Translations under genes and position numbers: made by a program
In this document: one piece after another, positions 8,068 through 14,034 of the stretch
Position numbering within the stretch: the stretch's first letter is position 1
Layout: the number at the start of each line of letters is the position of its first letter
From: Bacilli bacterium
GTDB lineage: Bacteria; Bacillota_I; Bacilli_A; RF39; UBA660
DNA: 15,332 nucleotides
NCBI GenBank assembly: GCA_016283075.1
Contig: JAEEMF010000023.1
Coordinates: 1 to 15,332 of the forward strand
Reading direction: 5' to 3'
The notes under the pieces: model-generated
The model's input: only the letters and a program-made list of their open reading frames with translations
The model's database searches: none
Told to the model about the DNA's origin: nothing

Positions 8068-8628
8068 ATGGAACTTAAAGAAATGATTGAAAACTATAAA
8101 CCTGTTAATGAACAGGAAGAAAAAGATAGAGAGTTAATGCTTAAGTATATAGATACATTTGATGATGTTTTAACTAGAAATAATGAAATGTGTCATTTTA
8201 CTGCTTCTAACTGGATAGTTAATAAAGATAGAACTAAAGTTATTATGATATATCATAATATTTATAAATCATGGGCTTGGACAGGTGGACATGCTGATGG
8301 AGATAGTGACCTTTTACATGTAGCTCGTAAAGAAGCAGAAGAAGAAACAGGTCTATCAAATTTAAAACTTTTAAGTGATGGAATATATGGACTACAAATA
8401 CTTACAGTAGATCCACATATTAAAAGAGGTAAGTTTGTAGCATCACACGTACATCTTGATTGTTGTTTCCTTTTCGAAGCAAATGAAAAAGATTTACTAA
8501 GAATAAAAGAAGATGAAAATAGCGGAGTTAAATGGGTTGATATTACATTAGTAAATGATTTAACTAATGAAGAAAAGATGAAACCAATATATAAAAAATT
8601 AAATGAAAAATTAAAAACTATTAAATAG
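8068..8628 (+). CDS. Nudix hydrolase with a variant Nudix box
   Basis: 186 residues from the ATG at 8068. A GTG at 8059 is in frame but overlaps the ribosome binding site GGGTGA, so the ATG is preferred. The box reads G74 HADGD S80 DLLHVAR K88-E89-A-E-E92-E93-T-G95-L. The first Glu of the consensus is Ser and the Arg is Lys, while the metal-binding E92/E93 pair is kept. The WAWTGGHADGD lead-in (69-79) is typical of a subgroup of Firmicutes Nudix proteins. The fold should bind a nucleoside diphosphate derivative; the substrate is unknown. It is the first gene of unit 2. Confidence 0.82.
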   Translation: MELKEMIENYKPVNEQEEKDRELMLKYIDTFDDVLTRNNEMCHFTASNWIVNKDRTKVIMIYHNIYKSWAWTGGHADGDSDLLHVARKEAEEETGLSNLKLLSDGIYGLQILTVDPHIKRGKFVASHVHLDCCFLFEANEKDLLRIKEDENSGVKWVDITLVNDLTNEEKMKPIYKKLNEKLKTIK

Positions 8629-8636
8629 GTGATTAT

Positions 8637-9305
8637 ATGAAAAAACTTGTTTGTATAGGCGGAGGAGAAATACCTAGATATAAAGATGGTGTACTTCTTC
8701 CATATGAGACAAAAGAAATAGATGAAGAAATAGTAAGACTTTCTAATAAAAGTAATCCTAATTTATTATTTATAAGTATTGCTTCATCTAATCCAGATGA
8801 ATACTTTAAAGGAATTAAAAATGTTTTTTCTAAACTAGGATGTAATGTATCACACTTAGATATAAATAAATCATATGATGAAATAAAAGATAGTATTTTA
8901 AATACTGATATTATTTATGTAGGTGGGGGAAACACTAAACATTTAATGGAAGTATTAAAAGATAAAAAAATAGATGAACTTCTTATAGAAGCATATAATA
9001 AAGGTATTGTATGCTCAGGACTTAGTGCTGGAAGTTACTGCTGGTTTAAATGTAACTACGACTTAATAGAAGGAATGAATGTAATAAATGCTATTAACTG
9101 CGTTCATTATGATGTAAAAGATAATGTAGCTAAAAATAAACTATATGATGTAGTAAGAAATAAAAACTTAGTAGCATATGCACTTGATAATCAAGTAGCA
9201 CTTAAAATAATAGATGATAAGATAAGTGTTATAAAAAGTAATAAAGATAAGAATGCTTACAAGATTACATTTACTGATAACAAAATTGTAGAAGAAAAAA
9301 TGTAA
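8637..9305 (+). CDS. Peptidase S51 (dipeptidase E / cyanophycinase-like) protein, copy 1
   Basis: 222 residues. The nucleophile elbow is G128-L-S130-A-G132-S, preceded by the GGGNT strand-turn (96-100) seen in all S51 members. H157 in NCVHYD is a good candidate for the catalytic His. Dipeptidase E cleaves Asp-X dipeptides; cyanophycinases cut beta-Asp-Arg. The exact peptide here is unknown. The N-terminus (KLVCIGGGEIPRY) fits the glutamine-amidotransferase-like Rossmann fold of the clan. TAGGTGATTATATG joins the previous stop, ribosome binding site and start. A second S51 gene lies at 12983-13552. Confidence 0.84.
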   Translation: MKKLVCIGGGEIPRYKDGVLLPYETKEIDEEIVRLSNKSNPNLLFISIASSNPDEYFKGIKNVFSKLGCNVSHLDINKSYDEIKDSILNTDIIYVGGGNTKHLMEVLKDKKIDELLIEAYNKGIVCSGLSAGSYCWFKCNYDLIEGMNVINAINCVHYDVKDNVAKNKLYDVVRNKNLVAYALDNQVALKIIDDKISVIKSNKDKNAYKITFTDNKIVEEKM

Positions 9306-9328
9306 TTAATATATAAGGTGGTTTTGGT

Positions 9329-9982
9329 ATGGTAAAAAGATTAATATTTGATGTTGATAGTACTCTTATAACAAATGTAAGTTTTAATGATGCAGTTATA
9401 AGTACATTAAAAGAGTTAAATTCTTTTTCAAGTAAAAATCTAGAAAACTTTTTTAAAGGTATATCAACATATGAAAGTATTTATAAAAGTTATAATAGAA
9501 GTGATTATAAAAAACATTTAGAAGAGAATATGGGTATTATTTTACCTAGTAGTTTTTTAGATGTATTCTTTTCATATCTAAAAGATGTAGTACCACCTAA
9601 AAATGATAAATTAATAGAAACTATAGATGATTTAGCAAGAAGATATGAGTTAGTACTTCTTACAAATTATTTTAAAGAGTCTCAGCTAAATAGACTTAAT
9701 AATATGGGTATAGGTAAGTATTTTAGTGATGCATATGGAGAAAGTATTATTAAACCATATCCTGAATCATATATAGAAGCATGTGGTAATAATAATCCTA
9801 AAGACTGTGTTATGATAGGCGATAGTCTTTCTTTAGATATAGAAGGTGCTTTAAAAAATGGATTAAATGCACTATTTGTAAATACTAAAAATATATCTAC
9901 TGATGGGTTAAATGTTACATCAGTAGATAAAGTAGAAAATATATCAGATGATATAATTAAAACTTTAATTAAAACGAGGTAA
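9329..9982 (+). CDS. HAD-superfamily hydrolase, subfamily I
   Basis: 217 residues with the four HAD motifs in order: F-D8-V-D10-S-T-L (nucleophile and acid), LLTNYF (Thr in motif II), IIKPYPE (Lys of motif III), and VMIGDSLSLDIEGA (acidic pair of motif IV). A helical cap lies between about residues 15 and 90, as in phosphoglycolate-phosphatase-like enzymes. It should hydrolyse a small phosphate ester through a phospho-aspartate. The substrate cannot be read from sequence. The gap before it is 23 bases, with AAGGTGG a little further upstream than usual. Its last codon AGG and stop make up the next gene's GAGGTAA ribosome binding site. Confidence 0.85.
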   Translation: MVKRLIFDVDSTLITNVSFNDAVISTLKELNSFSSKNLENFFKGISTYESIYKSYNRSDYKKHLEENMGIILPSSFLDVFFSYLKDVVPPKNDKLIETIDDLARRYELVLLTNYFKESQLNRLNNMGIGKYFSDAYGESIIKPYPESYIEACGNNNPKDCVMIGDSLSLDIEGALKNGLNALFVNTKNISTDGLNVTSVDKVENISDDIIKTLIKTR

Positions 9983-9985
9983 AAC

Positions 9986-10612
9986 ATGAAAAAGATATTA
10001 TTATATGGTGATTCTAATTTATGGGGATATAGAGATGGTAAAAGAATAGAAGATAAATATCAGTGGGCTAATATGCTTAGTGATTATCTAGGTTCTAACT
10101 ATAAAGTTATTCAAGAAGGACTTCCTGGTAGAGTAGCAGGTAACATTGATAAAGAAAAACCATTTAAAAATGGTAAAGATATATTTGATGCTGTATTTAG
10201 AGCATGTTCACCACTTGACTATGTAGTAATTGCCTTAGGAACAAATGATTTATCATTTGAATATAATAGAACTAGTAAGGAAATATATGATGACTTAATG
10301 TGGTATAAAGAAAGAGCTAATGAAATATATTTGGATTTAAAATTTAAAGAAAGATTCTTTAAAGAGTTTCCTAAATTTATATATGTTTTACCTGGTAACT
10401 TTGATTATGAAAATGATGCTAAAGATTTCTTTGATAAAGAAAGAGAAAATGAAAGACAAAAACTTATAAAGTTATTTAAAGATAACTATAAGGATACTTA
10501 TATAGAGCTAAATAATATAGATTTAGTAAAAGGTGATGGAATGCACTACTCAGTAGAGGGTCAAAAGCAGGTATTTGATATAGTAAAGAAATATTTTGAT
10601 GTGGAGAAGTAA
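9986..10612 (+). CDS. SGNH/GDSL-family hydrolase (esterase)
   Basis: 208 residues. The family blocks are clear: G-D-S10-N at the N-terminus with the catalytic Ser, a conserved Gly in EGLPGR (44-49), G85-T-N87-D88 with the oxyanion Asn, and D184-G-M-H187 with the catalytic Asp and His. There is no signal peptide, so this is a cytoplasmic esterase or deacylase, of the type related to arylesterases and thioesterase I. The middle has a charged Lys/Glu-rich insertion of about 40 residues (near 120-165). It starts 3 bases after the previous stop. Confidence 0.84.
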   Translation: MKKILLYGDSNLWGYRDGKRIEDKYQWANMLSDYLGSNYKVIQEGLPGRVAGNIDKEKPFKNGKDIFDAVFRACSPLDYVVIALGTNDLSFEYNRTSKEIYDDLMWYKERANEIYLDLKFKERFFKEFPKFIYVLPGNFDYENDAKDFFDKERENERQKLIKLFKDNYKDTYIELNNIDLVKGDGMHYSVEGQKQVFDIVKKYFDVEK

Positions 10613-10640
10613 ATTAATAAATATTTATAAAGGAGAATAT

Positions 10641-10979
10641 ATGGAAAGAGTATTTAATAAATTAGTAAGAGATAATATACCTGAAATAATTATTAGTACT
10701 GGAGATGAACCAGTAACAAGAGTACTTGATGATGAAGAATATAAAGTAGAGTTATATAAAAAGCTAGAAGAAGAAACTAAAGAAGTAGTTACTTCTAAAG
10801 AACCTAAAGAAACTTTAGAAGAACTTGCTGATGTACTTGAAGTTTTAAGAGCTATAGCTAGTCTAAACAAAAAGGATTTAAATGATGTTATAGAAATAGC
10901 AGATAATAAAAAAGAAAAACGCGGTGGATTTGAAAAACGCATTTTTCTTGAAAAAACATTTATTAAAGATAACAAATAA
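10641..10979 (+). CDS. MazG-like phosphoribosyl-ATP pyrophosphohydrolase family protein
   Basis: 112 residues from the ATG at 10641, which follows AAAGGAGAATAT. An in-frame ATG at 10596 lies inside the previous gene and is unlikely. KLVRDNIPEII (7-17) is the typical opening of these small all-alpha NTP pyrophosphohydrolases. The metal site is KLEEE(43-45)xxE, then E60-E61-L-A-D64. C-terminal RGGFEKRIFL (94-103) is also characteristic. The family removes pyrophosphate from non-canonical NTPs. With HAM1-, Nudix- and HD-type genes nearby, it supports a nucleotide-cleaning theme. Confidence 0.86.
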   Translation: MERVFNKLVRDNIPEIIISTGDEPVTRVLDDEEYKVELYKKLEEETKEVVTSKEPKETLEELADVLEVLRAIASLNKKDLNDVIEIADNKKEKRGGFEKRIFLEKTFIKDNK

Positions 10980-10989
10980 TGGAGGAATT

Positions 10990-11625
10990 ATGAATTTAGA
11001 TAATATTAGTGTAAATACTCAAAGTAGTATTAAAATGGTATTTGATAAAATGATCTATTTTGATCCATTTAAAATAGATAGTAGTATGAATGATGCTGAT
11101 ATTATTTTTATTACACATAAGCATTATGACCATTTTGATATAGATTCTATTAATAAAGTAAAGAGTAGTAATACAACTATTATTGCTCCTAAATCTATGG
11201 AAAATGATATTAAAAATATAGAGTTCAAGAATTATATATTTTTAAATCCAAATGAAGAAATTAATTTGGGTGATATTAATATTAAGACTATATCTGCTTA
11301 TAATATAGATAAGAAGTTTCATCCTAAAAATAGTAACTGGCTTGGATATATTATTACTTATAATAATGTTTCATATTATATTGCAGGAGATACTGATAAG
11401 ACTCCTGATAATGAAAATGTTAAATGTGATGTAGCTTTTATTCCTATTGGAGGAACTTATACTATGGACGCTTTAGAAGCAGCTTCCTTAGTAAAAGAAA
11501 TAAATCCTAAAGTAGTAATACCTATTCACTACGGAAGTATAGTAGGCACTAAAGAAGATGCTTCTAAATTTAAAGAATTACTAAAAAATACTAATATAGA
11601 AGTAGTAGAAAAAATATTCTTTTAA
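10990..11625 (+). CDS. MBL-fold metal-dependent hydrolase (UlaG-like)
   Basis: 211 residues from the ATG at 10990. GGAGG at 10981-10985 decides this start over an earlier in-frame ATG at 10924 inside the previous gene. The metallo-beta-lactamase signature is T-H43-K-H45-Y-D47-H48, with later ligands H111 (KFHP), D134 (AGDTD) and H180 (PIHYG). The compact size and lack of a beta-CASP region fit the UlaG/UPF0173-like branch. Members are lactonases, phosphodiesterases or similar hydrolases. The substrate is unknown. Confidence 0.85.
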   Translation: MNLDNISVNTQSSIKMVFDKMIYFDPFKIDSSMNDADIIFITHKHYDHFDIDSINKVKSSNTTIIAPKSMENDIKNIEFKNYIFLNPNEEINLGDINIKTISAYNIDKKFHPKNSNWLGYIITYNNVSYYIAGDTDKTPDNENVKCDVAFIPIGGTYTMDALEAASLVKEINPKVVIPIHYGSIVGTKEDASKFKELLKNTNIEVVEKIFF

Positions 11626-11639
11626 AAGATGGTGATAAC

Positions 11640-12119
11640 GTGAAGAAAGAAGAAGCAAAAACTTTATCAAAAGAAAGAACAAAAGCAATAATAGAATATA
11701 TAACTCAAATCCTATCTGATAGTAAAAAAGTAACTTCTACTATGAATTTTAGTAAAGCTAAAATAGGTAATGAAACAATGTGTACTTTAGATATATTTGT
11801 TCCCGAAAGCAATTTTGAAAGACATTTAAATTTAGGTATTACTTTTGATCATCATTTAGTTTTATATAAAGATGTACTAGATAGTTTGTTAGATAACTTT
11901 CTTGATAGTGATAGTATTGGAGTAACAAAATACTTTAGTACTAGTGGTGCAAGATATTTTTCAGGAGTTAACGCAGTTAATCTAAATGGAAGTGTAATTG
12001 GTATTAATTTTAATACAATAAGTCCTGATTTTATGAACTTAGTAATGGATTATACTAAAAGATATAATGAGTTTGAAGAATCATTAAAAAATAAAGAAAA
12101 TACTAATATACGAAGATAG
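11640..12119 (+). CDS. Hypothetical protein, GTG start
   Basis: 159 residues. The start is GTG at 11640, with GATGGTGATAAC just upstream matching the ribosome binding sites of neighbours; it is the only non-ATG start I support here. The sequence is soluble and mixed alpha/beta, with an Asp/Phe-rich middle (LGITFDHHLVLYKDVLDSLL, about 64-83) and a Gly/Asn-rich stretch NAVNLNGSVIGINFNTIS near 120-137. I do not recognise the family. The last codons and the stop lie in the terminator hairpin that ends unit 2. Confidence 0.72.
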   Translation: MKKEEAKTLSKERTKAIIEYITQILSDSKKVTSTMNFSKAKIGNETMCTLDIFVPESNFERHLNLGITFDHHLVLYKDVLDSLLDNFLDSDSIGVTKYFSTSGARYFSGVNAVNLNGSVIGINFNTISPDFMNLVMDYTKRYNEFEESLKNKENTNIRR

Positions 12120-12135
12120 AAATATCTTCTTTTTT
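12112..12135 (+). terminator. Rho-independent terminator ending unit 2
   Basis: The 7-bp stem GAAGATA (12112-12118) and TATCTTC (12123-12129) encloses a GAAA tetraloop and is followed by six T residues (12130-12135). The stem includes the last sense codon and most of the TAG stop of the gene at 11640. Confidence 0.88.
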
Positions 12136-12136
12136 A

Positions 12137-12145
12137 TGCTATTAT
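12137..12145 (+). promoter_or_regulatory. Extended -10 promoter before the RhuM remnant
   Basis: TGCTATTAT is an extended -10 element with one mismatch to TATAAT, placed one base after the terminator T-tract, as for units 1 and 2. A transcript would start near 12152. It would carry a leader of about 80 bases with the GTCGACA hairpin before the remnant's ATG at 12231. It may be a relic. Confidence 0.5.
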
Positions 12146-12180
12146 TAAAGCTGGTATTGTAGATGGATTGATTGTTAAGC

Positions 12181-12197
12181 GTCGACAGAATGTCGAC
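12181..12197. repeat. GC-rich inverted repeat in the leader of the RhuM remnant
   Basis: GTCGACA, loop GAA, TGTCGAC: a perfect 7-bp inverted repeat that also reads as two copies of GTCGACA. It stands out in A+T-rich DNA. It sits between the promoter and the ribosome binding site of the decayed RhuM gene, where an operator or leader hairpin would sit. No T-tract follows, so it is not a terminator. Confidence 0.6.
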
Positions 12198-12230
12198 AGT
12201 TGAAATTATTTAATTAAAAAGGAGTAAATT

Positions 12231-12480
12231 ATGAATAATAAAAATGAAGTATTAATCTATGAAGATAAAGATGTATTAACTATAGTTGATATTAAATTTA
12301 TAGATGAAGATATATGGTTAACTCAAAGTCAATTTGCCGTTATATAAAACGACAAGAAAACATTTGATGTATATCTCAAATATTTATAATGATAATGAAT
12401 TAAGTGAAGATTCAACTATTCGAAAAAATTGAATAGTTCAAAAAGAAGGAAATAGAAAAGTCAAAATATATATCTATCTT
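12231..12480 (+). pseudogene. Decayed 5' remnant of a RhuM-family gene
   Basis: The ATG at 12231, with AAAAGGAG at 12217-12224, opens a frame that matches the intact gene at 14035 in about 30 of the first 38 residues (KNEVLIYEDKD, then WLTQ). It hits TAA at residue 39. A net loss of about 5 bases shifts the frame relative to the intact copy. The later part (IYNDNELS, then IVQKEGNRKVK) is recognisable in another frame, interrupted by a TGA. Similarity fades near 12465-12490, and the C-terminal two thirds are absent. Both copies retain the internal hairpin described at 12414-12438. Confidence 0.87.
12414..12438. repeat. Internal hairpin in the RhuM remnant
   Basis: AACTATTCGA (12414-12423) pairs with TTGAATAGTT (12429-12438) around an AAAAA loop, with one G-T wobble. 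The position, arm length and loop length are the same as in the intact gene at 14220-14244, although the inner five base pairs differ. Confidence 0.7.
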
Positions 12481-12481
12481 A

Positions 12482-12490
12482 TGATATAAT
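12482..12490 (+). promoter_or_regulatory. Extended -10 promoter of unit 3
   Basis: TGATATAAT is identical to the promoter at 8042-8050 (TATAAT at 12485-12490). No good -35 is visible. A start near 12497 would give a leader of about 23 bases to the ATG at 12520. It lies at the fading edge of the RhuM remnant. Confidence 0.7.
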
Positions 12491-12519
12491 AATTTATAGA
12501 TTTAAAGGTGCTGATTAAT

Positions 12520-12966
12520 ATGAAAATACTTGTTACTTATCAAAGTAAAACTGGGTTCACTAAAATGTATGCAAAGTGGATTAGTGAAAAACTAAAGAGT
12601 GATTTAATTGATATTAAAAATATTATTGATATAGATACAAATGACTATGATCTTATAATCCATGGCGGATGGATTATGGGCGGTATGATTACAGGGTTAG
12701 ATAAAGTAAGATTATTTAAACCTAAAAAACTAATTGTTTTTGGAGTAGGGTATACTCCAAAAGAGGTAGTAGATATTAATAAAATAAAGGAAACTAATAA
12801 ACTAGGAGATACACCACTATTTTATTTTCAAGGTGGAATGAATCCTAAAAAAATGGGTTTCTTCTTTAAAATGATTTTTAAAATGGTAACAAAAGAAAAA
12901 CTAGTTTATAAAGATAATACTAATAAAGAAGATATTGATGATCTTATAAATATAGTTAAAAAATAG
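12520..12966 (+). CDS. Flavodoxin-domain protein
   Basis: 148 residues from the ATG at 12520, with AAAGGTG at 12504-12510. An in-frame GTG at 12508 overlaps this site and is rejected. The FMN phosphate-binding loop is Y-Q-S9-K-T-G-F-T at residues 7-14, followed by DLIIHGGWIMGG (about 46-57), typical of the HemG-like/flavodoxin domain seen in many low-GC bacteria. It should bind FMN and carry electrons or act as a small quinone-type reductase in the cytoplasm. The C-terminus has a KKMGFFFKMIFKMVTKEK segment, basic and hydrophobic, which may contact a membrane or partner. Confidence 0.8.
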   Translation: MKILVTYQSKTGFTKMYAKWISEKLKSDLIDIKNIIDIDTNDYDLIIHGGWIMGGMITGLDKVRLFKPKKLIVFGVGYTPKEVVDINKIKETNKLGDTPLFYFQGGMNPKKMGFFFKMIFKMVTKEKLVYKDNTNKEDIDDLINIVKK

Positions 12967-12982
12967 TAATGAGGTAAAGCAT

Positions 12983-13552
12983 ATGAATAATATAGTGTTA
13001 ACATCATGTGGTTTTAGAGATGATAAAGCTAAGGATAAGCTTTATCAGTTAATATCTAAAGATAAACTTGCTAGTAGTAAAGTTTTATATATTACTACTG
13101 CTATAGATGGAGAAAAAAGTGCTAATAAAGACTGGGTTATAGAGGAATATAATTCTTTGATAAACTTGGGTATAAAAGAATCTAATATTACAGAATATAA
13201 AATAGGTAATAAAGTAAATATAGATGATTATGACATCATCTATATGATGGGTGGAAACACTATATATTTACTTTATATGATAAGAAAATATAATTTTGAT
13301 AGGGAAATAATAGACTTTATTAATAAAGGTAAATTATATATAGGTTCTAGTGCTGGAAGTCAAATACTTGGTAGTACTATAAAACTTAATGCTATTTATG
13401 AAGATAACCTTGTAGGTATGACTGATTTTACTGCATTAGGTATTATAGATAAAGAAATAGTACCCCATGCTAATAAGAAAGAAGATTTATTAAAAGATAT
13501 AAGTAAAGAAGAATTACTTCTTCTTTATGATGGCGATGGAATAATTATATAA
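12983..13552 (+). CDS. Peptidase S51-family protein, copy 2
   Basis: 189 residues. It shows the same marks as the gene at 8637: MGGNT (89-93), the nucleophile elbow G121-S-S123-A-G125, and H162 in VPHAN. It ends soon after LYDGDGIII, the usual final strand of this family in short members. Sequence likeness to copy 1 outside the motifs is low, so it is an old paralog or a separate arrival rather than a recent duplication. It is likely a dipeptidase-type serine hydrolase of unknown substrate. ATGAGGTAAAGC precedes the ATG by about 15 bases. Confidence 0.82.
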   Translation: MNNIVLTSCGFRDDKAKDKLYQLISKDKLASSKVLYITTAIDGEKSANKDWVIEEYNSLINLGIKESNITEYKIGNKVNIDDYDIIYMMGGNTIYLLYMIRKYNFDREIIDFINKGKLYIGSSAGSQILGSTIKLNAIYEDNLVGMTDFTALGIIDKEIVPHANKKEDLLKDISKEELLLLYDGDGIII

Positions 13553-13567
13553 AAAAGAGGTGGAAAA

Positions 13568-14017
13568 ATGAGCGTAATTTCATTAGCAAGTGGTGCTTCT
13601 TGCTGGAGAGGATTAGATTATTATAAAAACAAGAAAATAATTAATTTGAAAAAAATAAATGATTATGAATTTACAGGTACAGCAATTGGTACTAATAATT
13701 ATGATATTTATTTAGATGTATCGCATCCTAGAAGATCAACTTGTTCTTGCCCACTTGCAAATGGAAAAAGAATATTATGTAAGCATATAGTAGCAACATT
13801 TTTTACTGCATTTCCAGAAGAAGCAAAAAGCTTTGAGAAAGAACAAGAAAGATTACAAGAAGAATATGAAGATTACCAAGAGAAATTATATAATAAAACA
13901 CAAAGCTATATTAAATCATTAACTAAAAAAGAATTAGTAGATGAATTATCATATATTTTAGATTATGCACCTGATTGGGTATATAATGATTTTGTAAGAA
14001 GAAATGATATTGAATAA
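13568..14017 (+). CDS. SWIM zinc-finger protein
   Basis: 149 residues. The SWIM motif CxCx(n)CxH is C59-S-C61, then C71-K-H73, around PLANGKRIL. SWIM domains bind zinc and are used for DNA or protein contacts; stand-alone small versions are common in bacteria but poorly characterised. The N-terminal 55 residues form the usual beta-rich lead-in (RGLDYY, FTGTAIGTNNYDIYLDVS). A Glu/Gln/Lys-rich coiled-coil-like helix spans about 87-112. It is directly upstream of the RhuM gene, 17 bases apart, and probably co-transcribed. AGAGGTGG precedes the ATG. Confidence 0.82.
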   Translation: MSVISLASGASCWRGLDYYKNKKIINLKKINDYEFTGTAIGTNNYDIYLDVSHPRRSTCSCPLANGKRILCKHIVATFFTAFPEEAKSFEKEQERLQEEYEDYQEKLYNKTQSYIKSLTKKELVDELSYILDYAPDWVYNDFVRRNDIE

Positions 14018-14034
14018 TAGAAATGGAGGTAGTT

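Noticed and set aside
9682..9987. Open minus-strand frame of about 101 codons
   Set aside because: It lies wholly opposite the HAD gene, whose motif IV is encoded there, and shows no recognisable domain.
10625..10975. Open minus-strand frame of about 116 codons
   Set aside because: It mirrors the MazG-like gene almost exactly; the product is Ser/Leu-rich with no motif.
61..12119. Integron-like cassette array
   Set aside because: Small unrelated genes in one direction suggested it, but gaps of 0-28 bases leave no room for attC-type sites, no repeated sequence separates genes, and no integrase is seen.
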